Assembly (NCBI RefSeq): GCF_024494685.1
Contig: NZ_JANHDM010000001.1
Coordinates: forward strand, 310,001 to 374,000
Direction of reading: 5' to 3'
Origin: Halorubrum rubrum
GTDB taxonomy: Archaea; Halobacteriota; Halobacteria; Halobacteriales; Haloferacaceae
Length of the DNA stretch: 64,000 nt
Below, in pieces: positions 34,414-43,028 of this stretch. How positions within the stretch are numbered: position 1 is the stretch's first letter; every line of letters begins with the position of its first letter. Position numbers and translations under genes: made by a program. The notes beneath the pieces were generated by a model that did not search any database, was not told the origin of the DNA, and saw only the letters and a list, made by a program, of their open reading frames with translations.

Positions 34414-35418
34414 TCATCCGACGACCAGGTTCCGTAGTTCGTCGCGTTCCCCGGCCGCGTACCGCGCGTAGTTCTCGACGAACAGGTCGCCGATCCGGTC
34501 GGCGTACTTCGGCGTCGTTCCCGCCATGTGGGGAGTGACGATCGCGTTCGGCAGGTCCCAAAGCGGCGACTCGGGCGGCAGCGGCTCCTCCTCGAAGACG
34601 TCGAGTGCAGCCCCGCGGATCCGGCTCTGTTGGAGCGCGGTCTCGAGCGCGGACTCCTCGACCACCTCGCCCCGTGCGACGTTCACGAGGACCGCGTCCG
34701 ACCGCATCGACATGAACTCCTCCGTACCGATCAGTCCGCGAGTCGCCTCGACGAGAGGGCACGCGAGGACGACGTAGTCCGAGCGGGCGAGAAGCTCCGG
34801 GAGCCCGGAGGGCGGATACGCCTCGTCGACGACCGCCGGAGCTGTCTCGGGAGTGCGCTTCGTCCCGATCACGTCCATGTCGAACCCGGCGGCCAACTCG
34901 GCGACGCGCGTGCCGATCGCGCCGACGCCGACGATCCCGAGGGTCTTCCCGCGGATCTCGCCCGCGGAGTAGCGCCGCCAGATGCCGTCCCGCTCCTGTT
35001 GGCGGATCCCCGTGTGGATCCGTCGCTCGAAGACGAGCAGGTAGCCGAGGACCTGTTCGGCGATCGGGTTCGCCGCGACGCCCGCGGCGTTCGTCACCGC
35101 GACGCCCCGATCCGCGAGCTCGTCGAGGTCGTACGAGTCTACCCCGGAGTTGAGCGTCTGGACCCAGTCGGGAGCCGTCCCGTCGGGGAGGTCGTCGGTG
35201 ATCGGCCGGACGGTCAAGACGACGTCGACGTCGCCGACCGCCCCGCGGGACTCCGCGGCCGTCGCCGCCGTCTCGATCCGGTCCGTCGACGGGAGCGCGG
35301 CATCGATCCGGGAGTACAGTCCTCGAACGAAGTCGGTACCGAAGACGGCCGGGACGCTGTGGTGTACCAGCACGTTCGCTTCGGCGACGTCGGTCTCGGG
35401 GTCCACGCTCCCCTTCAT
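34414..35418 (-). CDS. D-2-hydroxyacid dehydrogenase
   Basis: 334 residues in the 2-hydroxyacid dehydrogenase family. NAD motif TLGIVGVGAIGTRVAEL; NVARGEVVEESALETAL holds the substrate Arg; DVFEEEPLPPESPLWDLPN and TPHMAG carry the catalytic Glu and His. The fingerprint PPESPLWDLPN is typical of haloarchaeal glyoxylate/hydroxypyruvate-reductase-like enzymes. It converges with the aminotransferase gene (17 bp apart), whose 2-oxo-acid product would be a suitable substrate. A different branch of the same family is at 13643-14686. Confidence 0.9.
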   Translation of the reverse strand: MKGSVDPETDVAEANVLVHHSVPAVFGTDFVRGLYSRIDAALPSTDRIETAATAAESRGAVGDVDVVLTVRPITDDLPDGTAPDWVQTLNSGVDSYDLDELADRGVAVTNAAGVAANPIAEQVLGYLLVFERRIHTGIRQQERDGIWRRYSAGEIRGKTLGIVGVGAIGTRVAELAAGFDMDVIGTKRTPETAPAVVDEAYPPSGLPELLARSDYVVLACPLVEATRGLIGTEEFMSMRSDAVLVNVARGEVVEESALETALQQSRIRGAALDVFEEEPLPPESPLWDLPNAIVTPHMAGTTPKYADRIGDLFVENYARYAAGERDELRNLVVG

Positions 35419-35514
35419 GCGGCGTCGGGAGGTCCGTTCGCGGGTTCGATACGCCCTTTCGAGTCGATCGGGGTCGCCGTCGATCCCACGACCGCGAGCG
35501 GGCGGGCGGGACGG

Positions 35515-36582
35515 CTACTTCGCATACACGCTCATCGCGTCGGGATTGAGTTCGACGGAGACCTCCTCGGAGTCCGGCAGCTCCGACCGTCCCTGGACGG
35601 CGACGTCGAACTCCGGAAGCGAGTCGTCGTGCGGTTCGACCACCAGATTGGTCCGGTCGCCGTGGAAGAAACGGTTGACGATCGTGCCGTCTATCGTGCC
35701 GGCACCCGGCTCCACGAGATCGACCTCCTCCGGCCGGATGGAGGCGATCACGTCGCCTTTCACCGCGGAGTCGCCCAGATCGATCGTCATCTCGGTTTCG
35801 GCGTCGAGCTCGAGCCGTGGCGGGTGCGTCGTGTTCTCGACGACGCCGTTGAGCAGATTCGTGTCGCCGATGAAGTCGGCGACGAACGCGGTCGACGGCT
35901 CGCGATAGATCTCCCTCGGCGTGCCGATCTGTTCGATCCGCCCGTCGTTCATGACGGCGAGCCGGTCGGACATGCTCATCGCCACGTCCTGGTCGTGTGT
36001 CACGTAGAAGAACGTGCTCTCGACGCGGTCGTGGATCTCCTGGAGTTCGACCTGCATCTGTTGGCGCAGCTTCCGGTCGAGACTCGAGAGGGGCTCGTCG
36101 AGAAGCAGGATGTCCGGTTCGTTCACCAGCGCACGCGCGATCGCCACGCGTTGTTGTTGTCCACCGGAGAGGTCCTGTGGCTTCCGGTCTCCGTAGCCGG
36201 AGAGGTCCACGATGTCGAGGTACGTCTCGATGAGCCGCTCGCGTTCGTCCGGGTCGACGTCGTCCTTCTTCAATCCATACCCGACGTTCTCGGCGACGGT
36301 CATGTGCGGGAAAAGCGAGAGGCTCTGGAACACTAGGTTCGTGTTCCGCTTGTTCGGCGGGCGGTGAACGACGTCCTCGCCCTCGATGCGGATCGAACCG
36401 TCGGTGGGCGTCTCGAAGCCGCTTATCATCCGCAGAGTGGTCGTCTTCCCGCAGCCGGACGGACCGAGCAGCGAGAAGAACTCGCCGCGCTGGAGGTCGA
36501 CGTCGATCCCGTCGACCGCGGTCGTGTCGCCGAACTCCTTACGGACGCCGTCGAGCTGTACTGCCGTCGTTGGTGTCGTCAT
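35515..36582 (-). CDS. potA: ABC transporter ATPase (spermidine/putrescine type)
   Basis: 355 residues from the ATG at 36582. Walker A GPSGCGKTTTLRM, Q-loop region, signature LSGGQQQR and Walker B LLLDEPLSSLD are all present; the C-terminal TOBE domain starts around 250 (FIGDTNLLNGVVEN). The reading frame and order are those of the POTRA-type importers (PotA, also for iron, sulfate or thiamine). It is divergent from the binding protein and permease genes across a 314-bp AT-rich spacer, so one regulatory region could serve both operons. A TATA-like element is at about 36630-36638 on the minus strand. Confidence 0.93.
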   Translation of the reverse strand: MTTPTTAVQLDGVRKEFGDTTAVDGIDVDLQRGEFFSLLGPSGCGKTTTLRMISGFETPTDGSIRIEGEDVVHRPPNKRNTNLVFQSLSLFPHMTVAENVGYGLKKDDVDPDERERLIETYLDIVDLSGYGDRKPQDLSGGQQQRVAIARALVNEPDILLLDEPLSSLDRKLRQQMQVELQEIHDRVESTFFYVTHDQDVAMSMSDRLAVMNDGRIEQIGTPREIYREPSTAFVADFIGDTNLLNGVVENTTHPPRLELDAETEMTIDLGDSAVKGDVIASIRPEEVDLVEPGAGTIDGTIVNRFFHGDRTNLVVEPHDDSLPEFDVAVQGRSELPDSEEVSVELNPDAMSVYAK

Positions 36583-36896
36583 ACCGCGACCGACCGGACG
36601 ACACGTATTCAAGCTTTCTTCCGATCAACTCGTATATTTTTGATAATACATACACCTTAATCGGATTGTTATTTGTAAGTATAACATATTCACCGGTAGA
36701 GTACGACATACGGAAGATAACGTTCGAGCACTCGCGTCTCGCGGCGGTAGCGGACGTCTCACGCCGCCCACAGAAGTGGATGATCGATCTGTATGTCTTC
36801 ATCGAAGTATTGTTCATAGGAGTATTAGGACGATTTCCCAATGTTCATGTGTTAGTCAGGATAGATTTATTACATAGAAGTAGAAGTCGGTTGACG
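36583..36896. promoter_or_regulatory. AT-rich divergent control region between potA and potD
   Basis: These 314 bases are much richer in A+T than any neighbour. Seen: a leftward TATA (AAATATACG, near 36630-36638) for potA, a rightward TATTTAT-like TATA at about 36866-36872 giving a nearly leaderless potD message, and a 6-bp inverted repeat TGTTAT-8 nt-ATAACA at 36667-36686 between them. The upstream extension of the potD frame through this region is not coding-like. Confidence 0.6.
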
Positions 36897-37985
36897 ATGG
36901 TAGACAGACGGCAATTCATCAAGGCGGCAGGCGCGACCGGCGTTACGGGTATGGCGGGCCTGTCGGGGTGTATGGGCGGTAGCGGAGCGACGACGGTGTC
37001 GATCCTCACGTGGACGGGCTACGACGCGGTCAACGACCAGATCGAGGAGGCGCTCGAGGACGTCACGCTCGAGGTCTCGGTGGCGGACGGCTCGGCGAAC
37101 ATGTTCTCCACCGTGAACGCGGGCGGCGGCGAGGAGTACGACATCGTCATCCCGAACAACGAGTACGTCCCGCGGTTCATCGACGCGGACCTGGCGGCAC
37201 CGGTGGACATGGACGTGATGACCAACTTCGACGCGCTGTATCCCACGTTCCAGAGCGCGGCCGAGGGACAGTTCTCCGACGGAGGAGAGATGTACGGGCT
37301 CCCCGTCCAGTTCGGGTGGTACGCGTACGGTTACGACAGCTCGGTGCTCCCGGAGGACCACGACCACTCCTACGACGTGCTCTTCAGCGAGGAGGTCGAG
37401 GGTGTCGACCTCACCGGCAGCATCACGCTGTACGACGGCTACTACAAGTCGATCATGGCGACGGGGCTCGCGCTCGGCTACACCGAGGCGTTCGAGGGCG
37501 ACACGGTGTCGTTCACCGACGAGCAGCTCACGAACATCGAGGAGACGCTGATCGACTTCAAGCCGAACCTCCTCGGGTTCATCCACGACGAGGAGACGCT
37601 CACGCAGGACTACCAGAACGGGAACCTCATCGCGTCGTTCGCGAACCGGAGCACGCACGTGGGGATCATGAACGACGTCGAGAGCGTGGAGTTCTCCCAG
37701 CCGGCCGAGGAGGAACTGACCTGGTTCGAGGGGGCCGTCGTCACCGCCGGCTCCGAGAACAAGGAGGCCGCCTTCGAGGTGTTAAACGAGTACATCGATC
37801 CCGAAACCGGCGCTGAATTATCAGAGAATCGGAACATCATGAACGCGTCCCAGGACGCGATGGACAACATCGAAACGGAGTCGCTCCAGATCGAGCCGGA
37901 GATCCTGGATGGAATGATCCCGTTCAAGCCCGCGGAGCGGGACGACACGTGGATCGAGATGTTCGAACGGGTCAAGAACGCGTGA
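36897..37985 (+). CDS. potD: ABC transporter substrate-binding lipoprotein (PotD-like)
   Basis: 362 residues starting MVDRRQFIKAAGATGVTGMA, a Tat signal (DRRQFIK) with a lipobox (LSGC) at about 24-27, so the protein is exported folded and lipid-anchored. The mature part is a type II binding protein: VSILTWTGYDAVNDQIEEAL, YDIVIPNNEYVPRFID, LPVQFGWYAYGYD and a LTGSITLYDGYYK segment. The ligand is probably a polyamine or related amine by gene order, but this is inferred. The permease genes follow after 7 bp. Confidence 0.93.
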   Translation: MVDRRQFIKAAGATGVTGMAGLSGCMGGSGATTVSILTWTGYDAVNDQIEEALEDVTLEVSVADGSANMFSTVNAGGGEEYDIVIPNNEYVPRFIDADLAAPVDMDVMTNFDALYPTFQSAAEGQFSDGGEMYGLPVQFGWYAYGYDSSVLPEDHDHSYDVLFSEEVEGVDLTGSITLYDGYYKSIMATGLALGYTEAFEGDTVSFTDEQLTNIEETLIDFKPNLLGFIHDEETLTQDYQNGNLIASFANRSTHVGIMNDVESVEFSQPAEEELTWFEGAVVTAGSENKEAAFEVLNEYIDPETGAELSENRNIMNASQDAMDNIETESLQIEPEILDGMIPFKPAERDDTWIEMFERVKNA

Positions 37986-37992
37986 GAACGAT

Positions 37993-38898
37993 ATGAGCAC
38001 CATCCAGGAGCTCGGCGACGCGTTCGAACGGCGGGGAAAGCGGGCGAAGCTCGCGATCATGGCGGGACCGGGAGTCGGATGGCTGCTCACGCTGATACTG
38101 GTCCCGACGACGTTCCTCGTGATGGTGAGCTTCGCGGAGATCAACAGCTCCTACGACGTGGTGTGGTCCTTCTCGGTGTCGAACTACCGGGAGCTGTTCG
38201 TCGGGGAGAGCGGGTTCCTCCAGACGCCGTTCGTCGACTCGTTTTTCCTCTCTTTGCGCATCGCGGCGGCCACCACGTTCCTGACGGTCGTCCTCGCGTA
38301 TCCGGTCGCGTACCTGCTCACGCGACTCTCCGGACGGCGGTTCAAGGTCGTGTTGTTCGCGGTCCTGGTGCCCTTCTTCACCATCTTCATCGTGCGCATC
38401 TACTCCTGGCTCTCGCTCTTCGGTAGCCAGGGACTGATCAACTCGGCACTGGTCGCGACTCCCCTGACCTCCGAGCCGCTCGGGATCTTCGAGTACGGGC
38501 TCGCGGCGGTGGTCATCTCGCTCACCCACGCCTTCTTCCCGTACATGCTGTTGACGCTGTACTCGAGTCTCGAGGGGATCGATTACGGCGTCATCGAGGC
38601 GTCGCGGGACCTCGGGGCGACGCGGATCGAGATCGCGAGGGACGTCGTGATCCCGCTTTCGGCACAGGGGCTCATCACCGGGTGCGTCTTCGTGTTCGTC
38701 CCGGCGCTCGGGACGTTCATCACGCCGCAGTTCCTCGCGCGCGGGAAGTTCACCATGATCGCCGAGGTGCTCACGGCCAGAATAAACGAGCTGTACGCCA
38801 TCAACTACGGCGCGGCGGGGTCGCTGTTCCTCATCATCCCGACCCTGATCGCGTTCGCGATCGTGATGCGTACCACCAGCCTGGAGGCGATGGGGTGA
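37993..38898 (+). CDS. potB: ABC transporter permease (PotB-like)
   Basis: 301 residues with six transmembrane helices and the EAA loop RDLGATRIEIARDVVIPL (about 213-230) that contacts the ATPase. Upstream segments include VVLAYPVAYLLTRLSGR. It forms the channel with the following permease. Starts 8 bp after potD and ends 3 bp before potC, so all three are in one operon. Confidence 0.94.
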   Translation: MSTIQELGDAFERRGKRAKLAIMAGPGVGWLLTLILVPTTFLVMVSFAEINSSYDVVWSFSVSNYRELFVGESGFLQTPFVDSFFLSLRIAAATTFLTVVLAYPVAYLLTRLSGRRFKVVLFAVLVPFFTIFIVRIYSWLSLFGSQGLINSALVATPLTSEPLGIFEYGLAAVVISLTHAFFPYMLLTLYSSLEGIDYGVIEASRDLGATRIEIARDVVIPLSAQGLITGCVFVFVPALGTFITPQFLARGKFTMIAEVLTARINELYAINYGAAGSLFLIIPTLIAFAIVMRTTSLEAMG

Positions 38899-38901
38899 CC
38901 C

Positions 38902-39771
38902 ATGGCGGACAGTGAAGGACACGGTCGGCTCTCGCGTCTCGTCGGCGAGCCCGGACTGGCGGGAACCGTCTCCGTCGACCGGCTCGTGAGTGCGATCGCC
39001 TCCTACGGCATGTGGGCGCTGACGATCGGGATCGTCGTCTTCCTCTGGCTCCCGCTCTCGCAGATAATCGCGCTCTCGTTCATGGAGAACTCGGCGGTGT
39101 TGTTTCCGTTCGAGGGAGTCACCCTCCAGAACTACGTCAGCCTGTTCACCAACGAGGGACTCCTCATGGCGGCCAGACAGAGCGCGTTCGTGGCGACGGT
39201 GTCCGCCTCGGTCGCGACGCTGATCGGCGTCCCGATGGGGTTCGCCATCGCCCGCCACGAGTTCCGCGGCAGGAAGATGCTCAGGGGGCTCGTCATCGTC
39301 CCGCTCCTGATGCCAGGGATCATCATGGGGATCTCGCTTCTGATCCTGTTCCGTGTGATCGGGCTCTCTCCCGGTTTCTTCGGGACCGTGCTCGCTCACT
39401 CCGTGTACGGGCTGCCGTTCATCGTCCTCCCCGTGGTCGCCAGGCTCGCCGTGTTCGACCGCAAGCTCGAGGAGGGAGCACGCGACCTCGGCGCGGACGG
39501 ACGCGGCGTGTTGACGGACGTCACCCTCCCGATCATCTCGCCCGCGATCGCCGCGGGCTTCATCTTCGCCTGGCTCCGCTCGTTCGAGGACTTCATCCGC
39601 GTCTTCTTCGTCGGCGGAACCATGGACGCGCTCACCAAAGAGATGTACGGCATGGTGGTGTACTCACAGGGGACGGAGGCGATGGACCCGATGGCGACGA
39701 TCATCGTGCTGGTCGTCAGCGCCGCGCTGGCCGTCGCGATCAACTTCCGGGACATCCTCGAGTACGTCTAG
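38902..39771 (+). CDS. potC: ABC transporter permease (PotC-like)
   Basis: 289 residues, six transmembrane helices, EAA loop ARDLGADGRGVLTDVTLPI (about 193-211). Features include GFAIARHEFRGRK and LLMPGIIMGISLLIL. It pairs with the upstream permease. The ATPase for the complex is supplied by the divergent potA. Confidence 0.94.
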   Translation: MADSEGHGRLSRLVGEPGLAGTVSVDRLVSAIASYGMWALTIGIVVFLWLPLSQIIALSFMENSAVLFPFEGVTLQNYVSLFTNEGLLMAARQSAFVATVSASVATLIGVPMGFAIARHEFRGRKMLRGLVIVPLLMPGIIMGISLLILFRVIGLSPGFFGTVLAHSVYGLPFIVLPVVARLAVFDRKLEEGARDLGADGRGVLTDVTLPIISPAIAAGFIFAWLRSFEDFIRVFFVGGTMDALTKEMYGMVVYSQGTEAMDPMATIIVLVVSAALAVAINFRDILEYV

Positions 39772-39830
39772 TTGCGCGTCGGCGGGGCGGGTCGTTCAGT
39801 CCCCGATTCCCGTTTTTCGGGAAGCGGTTC

Positions 39831-41495
39831 CTACGTTCCGCCGCCCGAACCGTCGGCCCCGACCGAACCGTCCGGCTCCACGTCGCGGACGGTTCCCACG
39901 CCCTTGCTCGATCCCTCGCGGAAGACGAAGCGCTGTCCCTCCTCGATCAGGTACGGCCGGAACTTGAACCGGACCCGCGTCCGGCCGGTGTCGCCCGGAA
40001 GCAGTCGCCCCTCCTCGGGCGCGAACGCCGCCGCCTCCGAGACGGTCTCGACGTGGACGACCGGCTCGTACCCCTCGCGGATCCGCGTCGGGTGGTTGAG
40101 CACCATCACCTCCGCGTCGAACTCCCGAACCGGATCGGGGTCGCTCTCGCGGGGAACGAGCGCCATCCCGCGTTCGATCTCCACCTCGTCGACGCCCTTC
40201 AACGCGATCCCGACGATCCGGCCGGCCTTCGCCTTGTCGACCCGGTGGTAGTGCATCTCGATCGAGCGGACCTCGACCTCGCGGAAGGAGCCGTCGGCCA
40301 TCGGACCCAAGAGGAGCTCGTCGCCCGCCTCGACCGTCCCGGAGTTGACCGTGCCGGACGCGACCGCGCCCACGCCCGTCACCTTGTAGCTTCGATCGAC
40401 GTACATCCGGAACGTCCCGCGCTCCGGCGTCGCGCGCTTCGGCAGCGCCTCGAACAGCCGGTCGAGCGTATCCACGCCCTCCTTCGTCACCGCGCTGGTT
40501 CGAACCACGGGAACGACCCCGTCGCCCACCTCCGCGACCGCGACGTCGACGTCGTGGCGGTCGAGTAAAAGCGGCGTCTGGCCGGCGTTCCGGAGCGTCG
40601 ACTCCACCTCGCGTTCGACCGCGGCGAGTCGCTCGTCGGTCACGGCGTCCGCCTTCGTGATCGCGACGATCGTCGGGAGTTCGGTCGCGAGCAGGATCCC
40701 GAGGTGTTCGCGGGTCGTCGCCGTCGGGCCGTCGTCGGCGGCGACGACGAGCAGGCCGTAATCCAGCTTCTGACCGACCAGCCCGCGGATCGTCGTGTGA
40801 AGCCACGGCTCGTGACCCACCGTGTCGACGAACGACACCAGCCGGTCCGCCTCCTCGACGATCCGTGCGCGGTCGGATTTTCGATGGGGGTTGTCCATCC
40901 GAACCGCGTCGTCGGCGTCGTCGACGAAGCCGTACACCGCGTACGAGAGGTCCGCGGAGAGCCCCCGCTCGACCTCGTGGGGCTGAACGTCGAGGAAGCC
41001 GCGCGTACCGCCCTGGCCGTCGTCGGCCCGGCCCGTGACGAGCGTCCCGACGAGCGTCGACTTCCCGTGGTCGACGTGGCCGGCCGTCCCGACGACGAGG
41101 TGGTCGTCGTCGGCCTCGAACATCCCGCCCTCCCGGACGGTCGCGAGTCCGACGAGCCCCGCGGCGTCGCCGTCCCCGTCGGCCCCCGCGCTCCACGTCT
41201 CCACGTCGGCGATGTGGGCGTCCGCCTCCTCGGCCAGAAGCGAGAGGACGTCCATCGTCTCCGAGAAGGCGTCCGGCGGGACCCCCGCGAGCCCCCCGTC
41301 GTCGGTGACGCCGAGGACGTACGTCGCCTCGCCGTCGCCCGAGAGCACTCGGTGGCGGAGCTGTGCCACGAGCGACTCCATGCGACCGTCCGCCAGGTGG
41401 ACCTCGCGGGTGAGCCGTTCCTTGAACTCGATCGCCCCGCCGTCGCGCTCGCCGCGCTCGATGGCCCGCCGCAACGCGGACCGGTCAGCGCTCAT
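39831..41495 (-). CDS. Translational GTPase of the GTPBP1/EF-Tu-like family
   Basis: 554 residues from the ATG at 41495. An N-terminal 130-residue extension precedes the GTPase domain: G1 GTAGHVDHGKSTL (136-148), G3 DTVGHEP, G4 TKAD. Domains II and III follow (SYKVTGVGAVASGTVNSG; EEGRLLPGDTGRTRVRFKF). This layout matches GTPBP1/GTPBP2-like proteins of eukaryotes and archaea, linked to mRNA or ribosome quality control rather than normal elongation. It is divergent from the CARF-HTH gene, 157 bp apart. Confidence 0.92.
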   Translation of the reverse strand: MSADRSALRRAIERGERDGGAIEFKERLTREVHLADGRMESLVAQLRHRVLSGDGEATYVLGVTDDGGLAGVPPDAFSETMDVLSLLAEEADAHIADVETWSAGADGDGDAAGLVGLATVREGGMFEADDDHLVVGTAGHVDHGKSTLVGTLVTGRADDGQGGTRGFLDVQPHEVERGLSADLSYAVYGFVDDADDAVRMDNPHRKSDRARIVEEADRLVSFVDTVGHEPWLHTTIRGLVGQKLDYGLLVVAADDGPTATTREHLGILLATELPTIVAITKADAVTDERLAAVEREVESTLRNAGQTPLLLDRHDVDVAVAEVGDGVVPVVRTSAVTKEGVDTLDRLFEALPKRATPERGTFRMYVDRSYKVTGVGAVASGTVNSGTVEAGDELLLGPMADGSFREVEVRSIEMHYHRVDKAKAGRIVGIALKGVDEVEIERGMALVPRESDPDPVREFDAEVMVLNHPTRIREGYEPVVHVETVSEAAAFAPEEGRLLPGDTGRTRVRFKFRPYLIEEGQRFVFREGSSKGVGTVRDVEPDGSVGADGSGGGT

Positions 41496-41622
41496 GAAGC
41501 CCCGTAGGCGACAGCCGGGCTTAACGGTTTTCGTGGGAGCCGTCCCCACGCCACGTGATCGGTACGGAGCGCTCCGGAGACCGGGGGACCCGGTCGAGGC
41601 GGACCGGAACCGGTACGGGGGC

Positions 41623-41647
41623 ATTTAACCTCTCCCCGCGGGGAGAG
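41623..41647 (+). promoter_or_regulatory. TATA element and 18-bp perfect palindrome before the CARF-HTH gene
   Basis: ATTTAA at 41623-41628 is followed by CTCTCCCCGCGGGGAGAG (41630-41647), a perfect 18-bp palindrome ending 5 bp before the ATG at 41653. The palindrome covers the expected transcription start and leader, a good place for a repressor. The adjacent winged-helix protein could bind it itself. Confidence 0.7.
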
Positions 41648-41652
41648 AACGC

Positions 41653-42498
41653 ATGGACACAACGGTCCCCCGCGTCGCCGAACGGCGCGTCCACGTCGTG
41701 CCACTCGGCCACGAACACGACCGGATAGTCGAGCCCCTCCGCAGCCACGGCGCGGACGTGGTGTACCTGCTCGCGGACGTCCCGGACCGCGAGGCCGATC
41801 GCGGCACGGTCGATTTCGAGGCGGCCGCCGCCGGCCCGGAGGAGAACTGCGTCGACGTCGACCGGCTGACGGAGTACCAGCGGGACGCGTGGGCGGAGAC
41901 CGCCGAGTTCGCCGCGGTCCGCGCGCTGCCCGTCGAGCTCGCGGACGTGTACGACGTGCTCGGCGTGACGACCACCGTCGCCGCTCGCCACGACGCCGGC
42001 GAGCCCGACGGCGACCGGCTGTTCGCCAACGTCTCGACGGGCCCGCGGATCGCGGCGGTCGGCGTCGCCATCGGCTGTATGGTCGTCGGCGCGCGGCCCT
42101 ACAGCGTCGAGCCCGAGGTCCACCGCCACGACGTGGCGGAGACGCCGCTCACCGCCGGCGTCGCGGAGACGGTCGACCTGCCGCTGTACCCGATGGACGC
42201 GCCGACGACGGATCAGGTCGCGGTGCTCGGCCGGCTCCGCGAGCGGACCGACCGGAACGTGACGACGGACAAGTGGAACCTGATCCAGTGGGCTCGCGAG
42301 CGCGACCTGGCGTTCCTGCGCGAGGCCGGCGAGAGCCGGACCGCGAAGTACCGCGCGCTGGAGACGCACGTGCTCTCGCCGCTCCGCGACCGCGGCTACG
42401 TCGAGTTGGAGGACGTGGGGCGCTCCGACACGGTCCACCTCACGGAGACCGGCCGGCGCGTCTTCTTCGCGTTCCAGCACAAGCTCGGCGAGCCCTGA
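41653..42498 (+). CDS. CARF-like/winged-helix regulator (HFX_2341 family)
   Basis: 281 residues. The N-terminal half is a Rossmann-like domain (RRVHVVPLGHEHDRIVEPLR, DVVYLLAD, FANVSTGPRIAAVGVAIG), which from memory belongs to the HFX_2341/DUF6293 N-terminal family related to CARF domains. The C-terminal half is a winged helix (SRTAKYRALETHVLSPLRDRGYVEL, then TVHLTETGRRVFF). CARF-type domains bind nucleotides, often cyclic oligoadenylates. No cas gene or CRISPR is in the window, so the ligand and target are open. A perfect palindrome lies over its own promoter. Confidence 0.88.
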   Translation: MDTTVPRVAERRVHVVPLGHEHDRIVEPLRSHGADVVYLLADVPDREADRGTVDFEAAAAGPEENCVDVDRLTEYQRDAWAETAEFAAVRALPVELADVYDVLGVTTTVAARHDAGEPDGDRLFANVSTGPRIAAVGVAIGCMVVGARPYSVEPEVHRHDVAETPLTAGVAETVDLPLYPMDAPTTDQVAVLGRLRERTDRNVTTDKWNLIQWARERDLAFLREAGESRTAKYRALETHVLSPLRDRGYVELEDVGRSDTVHLTETGRRVFFAFQHKLGEP

Positions 42499-43028
42499 GC
42501 GCGTCGCCGGATCGCTCGACGGGCGACGCACGAACCGTCCACGGCCCTCCAGGAGCCGTCACGGATCCCGCATGTCGTGCGGATCGTACGGTTCGTCCGG
42601 ACTATCCATGGCTAACGTAGAATCATCGACCGGGCATCGATCGAAACGCGTGACGCCCCGTCGGGCGGGCGCGGCACCCGCTCCGCCCTCCCCTGCCCTC
42701 CATCCGCCCTCGCGGTCCCCGCTGACGCGATCGCGGTCGCCCGGCGGAGCGTCACGGACGACGGCTCGTCCGTCGTTTTGACGCCGCAGAGCGGTCTCGC
42801 GAACCAACTCCGGAACGCGGCGGCGCGTCCCGCGACCGCCGGAGGTCGGTCGTTTCGCTTCCGGCGGCTCCGCCGTCGGCCGGCGGAGGGACCGTCGATC
42901 TCTCCTCGCTCGCGGAACCGCACCCGCACCTCACGCCTCCTCAGACTCGGCGGACGGGTCGGGGAGGTTCCGTCCGAGTCGAGGAGAGAGGAGCGCGGTT
43001 CGAGGAACGTCCGCCCGTGGACGCCCGG
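42499..43028. other. Intergenic region without a supported gene
   Basis: 530 bases between the CARF-HTH gene and the 3' end of the TFB gene. Frames on both strands are Arg/Ser/Pro-rich and shadow-like. A 16-residue acidic frame (MDSPDEPYDPHDMRDP, minus strand, 42609 to 42559) is the only haloarchaeal-looking piece and is too short to claim. No tRNA, hairpin cluster or repeat stands out. Confidence 0.5.

Noticed and set aside
36570-36896. N-terminal extension of the potD frame
   Set aside because: AT-rich promoter DNA; the Tat signal and TATA position fix the start at 36897.
41653-42498. CRISPR-associated regulator (Csa3-like) with a nearby CRISPR system
   Set aside because: No cas gene or repeat array is present; the family also occurs outside CRISPR loci.
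42559-42609. Micropeptide MDSPDEPYDPHDMRDP on the minus strand
   Set aside because: Acidic and haloarchaeal-looking but only 16 residues, with no promoter or conservation evidence available.
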